A model generated the notes under the pieces. The model saw nothing but the letters and a program-made list of their open reading frames with translations, was not told the DNA's origin and searched no databases. A DNA stretch of 64,000 nucleotides from an uncultured Bacteroidia bacterium. Lineage in GTDB: Bacteria; Bacteroidota; Bacteroidia; Bacteroidales; UBA932. Position 1 is the first letter of the stretch, and each line of letters opens with the position of its first letter. This document shows, one piece after another, positions 40,411 through 49,033 of the stretch. Position numbers and translations under genes: made by a program. The stretch is taken from assembly GCA_902784785.1 (NCBI GenBank), contig CACZWF010000010.1, forward strand, positions 1 through 64,000. Direction: 5' to 3'.

Positions 40411-42278
40411 TTCTTTTTCACTTTATGCATTAAACTCCCGTCCAGCATCCGTTTTTCCAAAGGCTTACGCTCCTCGGAAATGCCGCCGGAAAGATATTGT
40501 TCCACCAACAACGAGGCGATGGGTGCCGCCCAGGCCGCCCCGAACCCGCCATTTTCCACATAGGCAGCCACGGCAATCTTGGGATTGTCGCGGGGAGCGA
40601 AACAGATGAACACGGAATGGTCGTCTCCGTGCGGGTTCTGGGCCGTACCCGTCTTCCCGCAAATATCCAGTCCCTCGACCGCCGCCACACTGGCCGTCGC
40701 CCCGCTGGTCAAGCCGGCATTGACCGCCATATACATGCCCGGGATGATTTTCGCGAAATGGGCCGTGTTGATCTGCGTATAATGACGTTCCCGGTATTTT
40801 TCATCCAGGGGCACCTGTTCGCTTTCCTTCACCAGATGCGGAATATAATAATAGCCTTGGTTGGCGATGGTCGCGCACAAATTGGCCAGATGCAAAGGCG
40901 TACAGCCGAGTTCTCCCTGACCGATGGACAGCGAAAGGATGGTATGCGCCTTCCAGGCATTCTTGCCATAATAGCGGTCGTAATAGGATGCCTGCGGGAT
41001 GAAACCGCCCAACTCGGAGGGAAAATCGCTACCCAGCTTTTTCCCGAAGCCGAAACTTTCCACATAGTTCCGCCACTGCGTAAACGCGTCTCCGGAAGTC
41101 CCATAGGCCGGATTGTCGATGAGGTCCTTGAACACATAGCAGAAATAGGCGTTGCAAGACATCATGATTGCCTCGTTCATATTGATGGGAGAACGATGAT
41201 TATGGCAGCCCAGGCGGCTGCTTTTCCCATAATGATAACCGGCGTGGCAGGGATAGAGCATGGAAGGTTTCAGCACGCCTTCCTCCATCCCGATCAACGC
41301 ATTGACCAGTTTGAAGACCGATCCCGGCGGGTAAGCAGCCTGCACCGCCCGGTTGAACATCGGTTTGTAGGGATTGGCCGCGATTTCTTTGTAATGCGAA
41401 CCGATGTCCGCCAGGCACTCCACATCGATGCCCGGACTGGAAACCAGGGTCAGGATCTCGCCGGTCGAGGGTTCGATGGCCACCAGCGAACCCACTTTGT
41501 TCTTCATCAGTTGCTGGCCATAGTGCTGAAGGGGATGAGGTGGTGGAAGGTGCTGCTGGCGGGCAGGCATTTTTCTGCCTGCACGGCAGCAGCCACCTTC
41601 CCTCCGGCGGGATAAGCAATAAGGAACCCCGATGCGTCCCCGGGAATCCCGATAGAAAATCTTTTCTCCCTTTTCTCCCCGCAGCAGACTTTCATACGAA
41701 GACTCAAGTCCCGTTTTGCCGGCATAGTCCCCGCTCTTGTACTCGGGATGTGCCTTGATATAAGCCGCATCCACCTCGCTGATATAGCCCAGCAGGTTCC
41801 CCCCGGCGTTATAAGGGTATTGGCGCAGGCTGCGGGCCTGGCCGGAAAAGCCGGGAAAGCGATAGGATATCTCCTCGAAACGCATATAGGTCTCTTCCGG
41901 CAACTTGGGAAACATCACGACACTGCGGTAGCCGATGATGCGCCGGGACTTGCGGGAGGTGTATTCCGCCACCTTCTTCTTGATGAGCTCCGGCTCCACG
42001 CCCAGCACCTGACTCAGCAGCAAGGTGTCGAAAGGCTCGAGCGCCGAAGGGGTACAGAGCAGGTCGTAACAAATCTTGTTGCCCACCAGAATCTGGCCGT
42101 TGCGGTCGTAGATGATGCCCCGGAGCGGATAGACGGGGATATGCGCCATGGAATTGTTGAGCGCATCCGTCTTATAACTATCATCGACAATCTGAATATA
42201 AAAAATGCGCCCCAGCAGAATCAGTGCCGCCACCACCAGGGCGACGAGCATCCGGGTATGACGCGTAGGCTCGGTCAT
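40407..42278 (-). CDS. mrdA: penicillin-binding protein 2 (transpeptidase) with a locally out-of-frame stretch
   Basis: A 623-residue class B PBP. N-terminal span LVALVVAALILLGRIFYIQIV; dimer domain PLRGIIYDRNGQILVGN; transpeptidase motifs PGSVFKLVNAL (S-x-x-K), MSCNAYF (S-x-N) and CGKTGTAQNPHG (K-T-G). It cross-links wall made by RodA. Around residues 215-250 (about 41530-41635) the expected linker and conserved pGxNLxxTID block are replaced by Cys/Arg/His/Pro-rich sequence (YCLSRRREGGCCRAGRKMP). The +1 frame there reads YPAGGKVAAAVQ, which fits the family better. Two compensating indels would explain this; they may be assembly errors or a tolerated mutation. Confidence 0.9.
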   Translation of the reverse strand: MTEPTRHTRMLVALVVAALILLGRIFYIQIVDDSYKTDALNNSMAHIPVYPLRGIIYDRNGQILVGNKICYDLLCTPSALEPFDTLLLSQVLGVEPELIKKKVAEYTSRKSRRIIGYRSVVMFPKLPEETYMRFEEISYRFPGFSGQARSLRQYPYNAGGNLLGYISEVDAAYIKAHPEYKSGDYAGKTGLESSYESLLRGEKGEKIFYRDSRGRIGVPYCLSRRREGGCCRAGRKMPARQQHLPPPHPLQHYGQQLMKNKVGSLVAIEPSTGEILTLVSSPGIDVECLADIGSHYKEIAANPYKPMFNRAVQAAYPPGSVFKLVNALIGMEEGVLKPSMLYPCHAGYHYGKSSRLGCHNHRSPINMNEAIMMSCNAYFCYVFKDLIDNPAYGTSGDAFTQWRNYVESFGFGKKLGSDFPSELGGFIPQASYYDRYYGKNAWKAHTILSLSIGQGELGCTPLHLANLCATIANQGYYYIPHLVKESEQVPLDEKYRERHYTQINTAHFAKIIPGMYMAVNAGLTSGATASVAAVEGLDICGKTGTAQNPHGDDHSVFICFAPRDNPKIAVAAYVENGGFGAAWAAPIASLLVEQYLSGGISEERKPLEKRMLDGSLMHKVKKK

Positions 42279-42775
42279 TTCTCCAGAAATGCCAGTAAAA
42301 CAGGGACGGACAGCAGCAGGTCAAGGGGCAGGGAGCACGCAAAGGTGGACAGACAGGCCCAGAAACTTCTCTCACCGGCCGCATCCACCGCCACATACAG
42401 CAACAGGAAAAGGGCCGTGAGAATCAGCACACACCCGAAAATACGCACCAGTCCCCATTTGCGCCAGGAAATACTCTCTCCCCGGGTGACCAGTTCCTCA
42501 TTGAACAAACGGACCAGCAGGAAACGACGTACCAGGGCGACCGGCACCAGAGAAAAGGCATTGAGCCCGAGGATGCCGTCCGCGAAGAAATCGACGGCCA
42601 GCCCGCTCACGAAAGCCACCAGCATCAGACGAAGGGTAGACCGATCGGTAGGCAGACAGAAAATCATCGCCGGAAGCAGCGTCAGCACACACCAAGGCCC
42701 CGTCTGGAACAGATAACTGATCAGCACCTGCGCCAGCACCATCAAAAAGAAGAGGAAGGATACGCTGCGGTTCAT
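42275..42775 (-). CDS. mreD: rod-shape-determining protein MreD
   Basis: A 166-residue membrane protein with five or six spans (SFLFFLMVLAQVLISYLF, TLLPAMIFCLP, GLAVDFFADGILGLNAFSLVPVAL). The G-x-x-x-D-x-x-x-D/G-x-x-G-LNA segment is the MreD hallmark. It belongs to the elongasome membrane complex with MreC, PBP2 and RodA. Four-base ATGA overlaps join it to mreC and mrdA. Confidence 0.92.
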   Translation of the reverse strand: MNRSVSFLFFLMVLAQVLISYLFQTGPWCVLTLLPAMIFCLPTDRSTLRLMLVAFVSGLAVDFFADGILGLNAFSLVPVALVRRFLLVRLFNEELVTRGESISWRKWGLVRIFGCVLILTALFLLLYVAVDAAGERSFWACLSTFACSLPLDLLLSVPVLLAFLEK

Positions 42776-43560
42776 TGTTCCAACTTTTCGATTTCATCCC
42801 GCCAGGTCTGCCTGACAACCATTACGTGCCGCAAGCGGGTAGGTTCTTCATAGAGGGCGACTTCGATCGTTTGCGTTCCATCCTTGGAAAAACGGCTTTC
42901 CCCCGTCACGCCCAGAGGAATATCGGGCGGAAACAACCCCGAATAAGGACTGGTGCGGATTTCCCGGCCGGGAGGAATCACGATATGATGGGGAATCGAG
43001 CGGAGGCAGGCGCCGTTCCGGCCTTTCCCATCCCACACCAACGGACCGGTGACACCCGTACTGTCTTCCCGGACACTGAGGGTCATCCCGACACTGAAAA
43101 AGGAACGGACATAACTGTAATGAGGAGTAACCGCATCCACGATACCGACCACGCCCCGGGGCGTAATCACGCCGCAGTTGACGCTTATGCCATCCACCGA
43201 GCCCTTATCCAGCAAATAATAACTATGACTTCCCTTGAACTGGTGCTTGGCGATCTGCGCCGGCAGGTAGGTCCAGGCCTCGGTACGAAGCACCGGAGAC
43301 TCCGCTTCCCCGGCCATCATCTGCATCAGGGCCAGGTTCTGCTGAGCCAGCAGTTCATTCTCTGCCCGTAGATGGAAGTAGCGACCCACGTTCTCGAGAC
43401 CACCCCCAATGAAGGCGGTGACCGAATGAGCCATCCCTCCCATCCAGGTACGCTGGACTTCGGAACTGACTCCCACCATTGCCAATGCAGCCACCTCCAT
43501 CAAGATGAAAGCGGCTGCATCGATCCAATGTCGACGGGTATTCGTACTCCCTGCTGACAT
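42772..43560 (-). CDS. mreC: rod-shape-determining protein MreC
   Basis: A 262-residue protein. Start MSAGSTNTRRHWID at 43560 shares one base with the mreB stop. It has an N-terminal span (DAAAFILMEVAALAMVGVS), a coiled coil (ENELLAQQNLALMQMMAGE) and a beta-rich periplasmic domain with ITPRGVVGIVDAVTPHYSYV and VTGESRFSKDGTQTIEVALY. It scaffolds the elongasome in the periplasm. Confidence 0.93.
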   Translation of the reverse strand: MSAGSTNTRRHWIDAAAFILMEVAALAMVGVSSEVQRTWMGGMAHSVTAFIGGGLENVGRYFHLRAENELLAQQNLALMQMMAGEAESPVLRTEAWTYLPAQIAKHQFKGSHSYYLLDKGSVDGISVNCGVITPRGVVGIVDAVTPHYSYVRSFFSVGMTLSVREDSTGVTGPLVWDGKGRNGACLRSIPHHIVIPPGREIRTSPYSGLFPPDIPLGVTGESRFSKDGTQTIEVALYEEPTRLRHVMVVRQTWRDEIEKLEQ

Positions 43561-44591
43561 CAGCGCATCAAGAATGAAAAATATTTCTGCGTATCTTTCA
43601 AAGCGATGCAAGTACCACGGGCCACGGCCTTGAGCGGGTCTTCCGCCACGTGGAAAGGAATATTCATTTTATCAGAGAAACGAGCGGCCAGACCGCGCAG
43701 CAAAGCGCCGCCGCCAGCCAGCCAGATACCATCTGCCACGATATCGGAATAATGCTCGGGCGGGGTCTGCTCCAGCACGTGAATGATGGCCTGCTCCAGT
43801 TTGCTGATGGTCTTGTCCAGACAATGGGCGATTTCTTCGTAGGTCACCACCGCTTCCACGGGCCGGGCCGTCATCATATTGGGGCCGACCACCCGGAACG
43901 GTTCGGGGACCTCTTCGGAAGGCAGATTCGGAATCACGGCGCCCACCGCGCACTTGATTTCCTCGGCCGTCACCTCTCCTACCTTGAGGCTGTACTGCTG
44001 ACGCATATAGTCCTGAATGTCTTTCGTGAACGCATCACCGGCCGTACGCACGCTGTCTTGGACCACGATGCCGCCGAGCGAAATCACGGCAATCTCCGTC
44101 GTACCGCCTCCGATATCCACCACCATATTGCCTTTGGGCTCCAGCACATTCAGGCCGATCCCCAATGCGGAAGCCATCGGTTCGAAAACCAGATAGATGT
44201 CACGGCCGCCGGCGTGCTCAGTAGAGTCACGCACCGCACGGATTTCCACCTCCGTCGAACCGGCGGGGATACCGATCACCATCTTGATGCTGGGATTGAT
44301 GATGAACTTGCGGTTTTCGTTCACCTTGCGGATGAAACTGCGGATCATCAATTCCGCCGCGTTAAAGTCAGCAATTACACCGTCTTTCAAGGGACGGATG
44401 GTTTCAATGCCGGGGTTGGTCCTTCCGTGCATCCGCTTGGCCTCACGGCCATAGGCCACACAACGCCCCGTCGCTTTTTCGATGGCCACAATGCTGGGTT
44501 CGTCCAAAACCACCTGATCATTCTGATAGATGACGGTGTTGGCGGTACCCAAATCGATGGCCAGTTCTTGTGTCAAAAAGGAAAATGCCAT
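43560..44591 (-). CDS. mreB: actin-like cell-shape protein MreB
   Basis: A 343-residue actin-fold ATPase. Phosphate-1 is DLGTANTVIY, connect-1/phosphate-2 is VVDIGGGTTEIAVISLGG, and adenosine contacts are in IWLAGGGALLRGLA. It directs lateral wall synthesis. It is the first gene of the elongasome/glycan operon and has a promoter at 44610-44617, about 20 bases before the ATG. Read-through from queF-ispD is also possible. Confidence 0.97.
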   Translation of the reverse strand: MAFSFLTQELAIDLGTANTVIYQNDQVVLDEPSIVAIEKATGRCVAYGREAKRMHGRTNPGIETIRPLKDGVIADFNAAELMIRSFIRKVNENRKFIINPSIKMVIGIPAGSTEVEIRAVRDSTEHAGGRDIYLVFEPMASALGIGLNVLEPKGNMVVDIGGGTTEIAVISLGGIVVQDSVRTAGDAFTKDIQDYMRQQYSLKVGEVTAEEIKCAVGAVIPNLPSEEVPEPFRVVGPNMMTARPVEAVVTYEEIAHCLDKTISKLEQAIIHVLEQTPPEHYSDIVADGIWLAGGGALLRGLAARFSDKMNIPFHVAEDPLKAVARGTCIALKDTQKYFSFLMR

Positions 44592-44609
44592 ATTGCGTCA
44601 AAATTTGTG

Positions 44610-44617
44610 TAAAGTTA
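44610..44617 (-). promoter_or_regulatory. -7 box for mreB
   Basis: Minus strand TAACTTTA, one base off TAnnTTTG, 18 bases before the mreB ATG, in the AT-rich gap between ispD and mreB. It would drive the whole mreB-to-glycosyltransferase chain. Confidence 0.4.
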
Positions 44618-44656
44618 CAAAAAAATAACGCTTGTAAAAAGAAAAAAAGAAGAAAA

Positions 44657-45370
44657 TTAATGTGTACTCAAAATGGCTTCGGCGAGGCGCATATCCTCGG
44701 GGGTCGTCAGCTTGATATTCAGGCGCTCGCCGGGGACGTACAGAATGTTTTTCTGCAGATTTTTCTTTTGAACATAGCGTTCAACGACCGAGGCGTCATC
44801 CGTAAAATCCTGTTCGAAAGGCAGGGTGTAAGCCGCTTTGAGCAGGGCGGCGTCGAAAATTTGCGGGGTCTGGACGGCATAAAGTTCCGAACGGGGCGGC
44901 AGTGCTTTCCCGGAAGAATGGCCGATGCCGTCCCGGGCTTGCAGACAGCGTAACGTATCCACCGCCGGCAGGCAGGGAACCACGCCGTCAGCCGTTTCCG
45001 CGCGCCGGAACAGCTCTTTTACCAATGCTTCGCTGATCAAAGGACGGACTCCGTCGTGAATGGCCACCGTCGCCTCGTCGGGAATATGTGCCAAGGCGTT
45101 TTGTACGGAATGAAAGCGCGTCAGCCCTCCTTCCACAAAGGTCTGGGGATAAAAAAAGCGATGTTGCGCACACAGATCCCGCCAATACTCCCGCCACTCC
45201 ATAGGCAGCACCGTCACCACATGGATGCCCGGCACGGCTTTGCGGAACACATCGATGGTCCGCAGTAGAACGACGCGGCCATCCAGCAACAGAAACTGCT
45301 TGGGAAGCTCGCCGCCCATCCGAAGACCGCTGCCACCGGCAACGACAAGCAGATAAAGGGGGCCGGCCAT
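44657..45370 (-). CDS. ispD: 2-C-methyl-D-erythritol 4-phosphate cytidylyltransferase
   Basis: A 237-residue nucleotidyltransferase of the MEP isoprenoid pathway. CTP site GGSGLRMGGELPKQF (the usual GxGxRMG..KQF), RFHSVQNALAHI, VAIHDGVRPLIS, and YAVQTPQIFDAALLKAAY, then DFTDDASVVE. It starts one base after the queF stop, so the two share a transcript. It supplies isoprenoids for undecaprenyl carriers used by the downstream wall genes. Confidence 0.95.
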   Translation of the reverse strand: MAGPLYLLVVAGGSGLRMGGELPKQFLLLDGRVVLLRTIDVFRKAVPGIHVVTVLPMEWREYWRDLCAQHRFFYPQTFVEGGLTRFHSVQNALAHIPDEATVAIHDGVRPLISEALVKELFRRAETADGVVPCLPAVDTLRCLQARDGIGHSSGKALPPRSELYAVQTPQIFDAALLKAAYTLPFEQDFTDDASVVERYVQKKNLQKNILYVPGERLNIKLTTPEDMRLAEAILSTH

Positions 45371-45371
45371 C

Positions 45372-45830
45372 TTATTCCCTTTCGCTCAAACGTTTGAAGG
45401 CCACGTCCTCCCATTTCGTGCCGGGACGGCCGTAATTGGCGTAGGGGTGGATGCTGATGCCCCCGCGCGGGGTGAAGAAGCCGGTGACTTCGATATATTT
45501 GGGCGCCATCAATGCGATGAGGTCCTTCATAATCATATTGACGCAATCCTCGTGGAAAGCCCCGCAGTTGCGGAAACTGCCCAGATAGAGTTTGAGACTT
45601 TTGCTCTCGACCATCCGTTCGCCGGGCACATAACAGATACGGATTTCCGCAAAGTCCGGCTGGCCGGTGATGGGGCATACGCTGGTGAATTCCGGACAAT
45701 TGAAACGCACCCAGTAATCGTTGTCCTTATGCTGGTTCTCAAAGGCCTCCAGCAAGTTCGGAGCATAACTGTGGATATATTGGCTATCGTGCCCCAAGGC
45801 CTTCAGCCCTTCGTCTTTTCTGTTTCCCAT
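45372..45830 (-). CDS. queF: NADPH-dependent 7-cyano-7-deazaguanine reductase
   Basis: A 152-residue unimodular QueF of the tunnelling fold. Catalytic Cys in [20 protein letters not shown], QueF motif [14 protein letters not shown], substrate residues in [10 protein letters not shown], and C-terminal [12 protein letters not shown]. It reduces preQ0 to preQ1 in queuosine biosynthesis. It has a -7 box at 45855-45862 and leads the queF-ispD pair. Confidence 0.95.
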   Translation of the reverse strand: MGNRKDEGLKALGHDSQYIHSYAPNLLEAFENQHKDNDYWVRFNCPEFTSVCPITGQPDFAEIRICYVPGERMVESKSLKLYLGSFRNCGAFHEDCVNMIMKDLIALMAPKYIEVTGFFTPRGGISIHPYANYGRPGTKWEDVAFKRLSERE

Positions 45831-45854
45831 GGCAGTAAATTCTCACGTGAGCGG

Positions 45855-45862
45855 CAAAGTTA
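45855..45862 (-). promoter_or_regulatory. -7 box for queF
   Basis: Minus strand TAACTTTG matches TAnnTTTG, 24 bases before the queF ATG. It is part of a divergent promoter region with the hydrolase gene. Confidence 0.55.
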
Positions 45863-45885
45863 AGGTTTTTTTAAAAGTAAAAGCT

Positions 45886-45893
45886 TATATTTG
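45886..45893 (+). promoter_or_regulatory. -7 box for the alpha/beta hydrolase operon
   Basis: TATATTTG matches TAnnTTTG, 17 bases before the ATG at 45911. The two divergent -7 boxes are separated by 23 bases, so the promoters overlap face to face. Confidence 0.55.
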
Positions 45894-45910
45894 TAACAAA
45901 ATTTAAAACT

Positions 45911-46864
45911 ATGAAAAAATTTTTGATCATTTTCGGCAGCATTATCGCCGTCCTGCTCGTTGTTTTATGCATCGCAGGTAATTACATGTGCTCTTACGCC
46001 TTGCTACCCCAGGAACACGGGGATGATTTCGAGGGTGACCGCGCCAAAACCGAAGGTCGCTACCCCGGCATCATGGCCTGGTACGACAGTCTCCGCACGA
46101 ACGGCCTCATTCGCGACACGACCCTGATTGGCGAAGGTGGGTACAAATTGTACGCCTTCTTCTCCGACGCCCAGCGTCCCGAGAGCGCCGAAGGAACGGC
46201 CGTCGTCGTCCACGGCTACACCGACAACCACATCTGCTTCCTCAACCTTGTGCGGATGTACCGCGACTCCCTCAACTACAACGTGATGGTTCCCGACCTG
46301 CATTTCCACGGCCTGTCCGAAGGACGCGCCGTACAGATGGGCTGGCTGGACCGTCTGGATGTCAAGCGTTTCGGAGAATTGGCCCACGACATCTGGGGAC
46401 AGGACTTCATGGTCGTCCACGGCGTGTCGATGGGTGCCGCCACCACGATGATGCTCAGCGGAGACGAACTGCCCGACTACTACAAAGCCTTCGTGGAAGA
46501 CTGCGGCTACAGTTCGGTCTGGGACCAGTTCGCCCACAACCTCAAAGACTCTTTCGGCCTGCCGACCTTCCCCATTCTCGACTGCGCCAGCCTCGCCTGC
46601 AAGATTCGCTACGGCTGGGGATTCAAAGAAGCCTCTTCCGTCGCCCAGTTGGCCAAATGTACGCGCCCGATGCTCTTCATCCACGGCGACGCGGATGATT
46701 TCGTGGTTTTTGAAAACCTGCAGAAGAACTACGACGCCAAAGTCAACGGCTACAAGGAAATGTGGGTGGCGGAAGGCTCCGAACACGCAATGGCCTACCG
46801 CGACCATCCCGCCGAATACGTCGCCCACGTCCGGGCCTTTTTGAAAACCGTTAAAGAACTGTAA
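45911..46864 (+). CDS. membrane-anchored alpha/beta hydrolase
   Basis: A 317-residue protein with an N-terminal anchor (FLIIFGSIIAVLLVVLCIAGNYM). Hydrolase features: oxyanion-loop VVVHGYTDN, nucleophile elbow VHGVSMGAAT (G-x-S-x-G), acid IHGDADDFV and His in GSEHAMAY. The family includes esterases and peptidases of Bacteroidetes envelopes. The catalytic domain would face the periplasm. The stop shares one base with the next ATG, linking it to the barrel protein. Confidence 0.88.
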   Translation: MKKFLIIFGSIIAVLLVVLCIAGNYMCSYALLPQEHGDDFEGDRAKTEGRYPGIMAWYDSLRTNGLIRDTTLIGEGGYKLYAFFSDAQRPESAEGTAVVVHGYTDNHICFLNLVRMYRDSLNYNVMVPDLHFHGLSEGRAVQMGWLDRLDVKRFGELAHDIWGQDFMVVHGVSMGAATTMMLSGDELPDYYKAFVEDCGYSSVWDQFAHNLKDSFGLPTFPILDCASLACKIRYGWGFKEASSVAQLAKCTRPMLFIHGDADDFVVFENLQKNYDAKVNGYKEMWVAEGSEHAMAYRDHPAEYVAHVRAFLKTVKEL

Positions 46865-48327
46865 TGATGAAAAATATCTTTTTGCTGGCCGGCATCCTTT
46901 GCCTGGCGGCCTCTCCTGTCCTATTCGCCCAAGAAGATACAACCCACTCTGCCACACCCCCGAAAGAGGAGAAAGAAGTGAAGAAAGGCTGGGCGTTCGG
47001 CGCGTTCCCTTGCGCCACCTACTCCAACGATATGGGCTTCCAGTACGGCGCCTTCGGAGACATTTATTATTACGGCGACGGAAGCACCTACCCCGACCCC
47101 CTGCACAAAATCAGCCTGGAGGTCTCGCACTACACCAAAGGCCGCACCCGCGCCTATCTTGCCTACGACAGCAAGTACCTGATTCCCAATATGCGTATCA
47201 CTGCGTCCGCGACCTATGTCAACGACCCGCTCTACCTGTTCTACGGATTCAACGGCGGTGCATCACCCTATTACAAGGAATTGGATGCCAACAAAAAGTT
47301 TTACCAGACTTCCCTCTATGACAAATGGGGAGCCTTCCTGCCGATGGGCATTCCCCCCGTCCCTTCCGCCGCCGATGCCGATGGTTCTTTGGGTATTTCC
47401 TACTACCACATGCGGCGCGATATGGTCCGCATCCTCGCCGACTTCCAAGGGAACATTACCGAGCACTTCAAATGGGCGGCAGGTATCAGCTACTGGTACT
47501 TCAAGATGGCAGACTACGACGGCAGCAAATACCGCTACAATCCGGCCGCCACGATGTATCGCCACTACTGCGAGAACGGTCTGATCGAGGAAAAGGAAGC
47601 AACGGGCGGGCACCGGCTCGAACTCAAGGCCGGTCTGGTCTATGACAGCCGGGACCTGGAAGCCGCGCCTAATAAGGGAATCTGGGCCGAACTCTATTTC
47701 AACGGTTCGCCTTCCGTGACCGGAGACGGCTATCATTACCTCAAACTGAACGCCCATTTCCGCCACTATGTCCGCATCCCAGTCGGCTTCATCAAAGCAG
47801 GCGACCCGGTCTTCGCCTACCACATCGCCTACCAGGGAACCATCGCCGGACGTACGCCCTATTATATGCAGCAGAACATCACCTCCCTCATCCTCAAGCA
47901 GATGATTTCCGAGGGCTTCGGCAGCTACAACACCGTGCGCGGCACCTACTCCAACCGTCTCATCGCCGACGGCTACGCCTGGGCCAACCTTGAGTTACGC
48001 ATCAAATTCTGGAGTTTCAAACTCTGGAAACAATACTTCTACCTGGCGACCAATCCCTTCTTCGACGTCGGTATGATCACCCAGGCATACCGTCTGGAAA
48101 AAATGGCGACGCTGCCGGAAATGAGCGCCGTCGCCGCCATCAACGGATTCACCGACACGATGAAGTTCCTGAAAGCCAAAACCTTCGAACCCGTTTACAC
48201 GGCCGGTATCGGCCTTAAACTGGCCTGGAACCAGAACTTCATCATCTCCGCCGAGTTCGCCCACAACTTCAACAAAGGCCTCGGCGACCCCGTTTACATC
48301 TCCATCGGCACCAACTACTCCTTTTAA
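46864..48327 (+). CDS. Omp85/surface-antigen-type outer-membrane barrel without POTRA domains
   Basis: A 487-residue protein with signal peptide MKNIFLLAGILCLAASPVLFA-Q. After a short acidic linker the mature part is mostly barrel strands. GWAFGAFPCATYSNDMGFQYGAFG and DVGMITQAYRLEK resemble the BamA/TamA C-terminal barrel family (Bac_surface_Ag); there is no room for POTRA repeats. The C-terminus ends in an aromatic strand (ISIGTNYSF). Function is unknown; co-transcription with an envelope hydrolase suggests an envelope role. Two adjacent Met codons are possible starts. Confidence 0.75.
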   Translation: MMKNIFLLAGILCLAASPVLFAQEDTTHSATPPKEEKEVKKGWAFGAFPCATYSNDMGFQYGAFGDIYYYGDGSTYPDPLHKISLEVSHYTKGRTRAYLAYDSKYLIPNMRITASATYVNDPLYLFYGFNGGASPYYKELDANKKFYQTSLYDKWGAFLPMGIPPVPSAADADGSLGISYYHMRRDMVRILADFQGNITEHFKWAAGISYWYFKMADYDGSKYRYNPAATMYRHYCENGLIEEKEATGGHRLELKAGLVYDSRDLEAAPNKGIWAELYFNGSPSVTGDGYHYLKLNAHFRHYVRIPVGFIKAGDPVFAYHIAYQGTIAGRTPYYMQQNITSLILKQMISEGFGSYNTVRGTYSNRLIADGYAWANLELRIKFWSFKLWKQYFYLATNPFFDVGMITQAYRLEKMATLPEMSAVAAINGFTDTMKFLKAKTFEPVYTAGIGLKLAWNQNFIISAEFAHNFNKGLGDPVYISIGTNYSF

Positions 48328-48336
48328 TCTCCCGAT

Positions 48337-49011
48337 ATGAAAAAACTCGTCTCTCTTTTGCTGGTTCTGACCTTAAGCGCGGGCGCGTTCCAAGCATATG
48401 CGGAAGCCTCCCAAACAGACTCTGTCGCTCGTAAGGCAGAACCGTTCCAACTCGACCTCTATCATACCTACCCCAATGACATCGCCATCAATTATGGCGT
48501 GGCCTCTGTCCAGACTTTCGTCTCCCTGATTGCCGAAACGATGATGATCATTCCGACGGCCATCGGCGGGATGCAGTTCGACGGCTTTTATTCGACCGGC
48601 TCCATCGGTGTCAGTTACTACCGGAGCCTCGGGAAAACGGTTTCCGTCGGCGGAGTCGTCAATTACAACCGGGTATTTTCCAACTTCCACGACAAAGACA
48701 ACCCGGCCATTACCGGAAATTTCGCGATGAACTGGGTCGTTGTGATGGCCACCGCCAAGTTCTACTGGTTCAAGAAGCCCGGCGTCGCGATGTACTCCAA
48801 AGTCGGGCTGGGGGCTGGAATGCTCATAAACCGATTCACCAAGAAAGAGGCCGACGGAACGAGAGCCGCCAGCCCGTTGACTGTAGGCTGGGCGCCCGCC
48901 GCGCAACTTTCCGCGGTCGGTGTCGAATTCGGCGGCCAGTTCCGGGGGTTCGCCGAACTGGGCATCGGAATGGAGGGAATCCTCAACCTCGGCGTCAAAT
49001 ACTATTTCTAG
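48337..49011 (+). CDS. small outer-membrane beta-barrel protein, unknown function
   Basis: A 224-residue protein with signal peptide MKKLVSLLLVLTLSAGAFQAYA. The mature part has alternating hydrophobic strands and loops typical of an 8-10 strand barrel, ending GMEGILNLGVKYYF with a terminal Phe. It starts 9 bases after the barrel protein stop and is probably the third gene of that operon. No specific family was recognised. Confidence 0.65.
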   Translation: MKKLVSLLLVLTLSAGAFQAYAEASQTDSVARKAEPFQLDLYHTYPNDIAINYGVASVQTFVSLIAETMMIIPTAIGGMQFDGFYSTGSIGVSYYRSLGKTVSVGGVVNYNRVFSNFHDKDNPAITGNFAMNWVVVMATAKFYWFKKPGVAMYSKVGLGAGMLINRFTKKEADGTRAASPLTVGWAPAAQLSAVGVEFGGQFRGFAELGIGMEGILNLGVKYYF

Positions 49012-49033
49012 CAGATTTTAGTTCCTACCAAAG

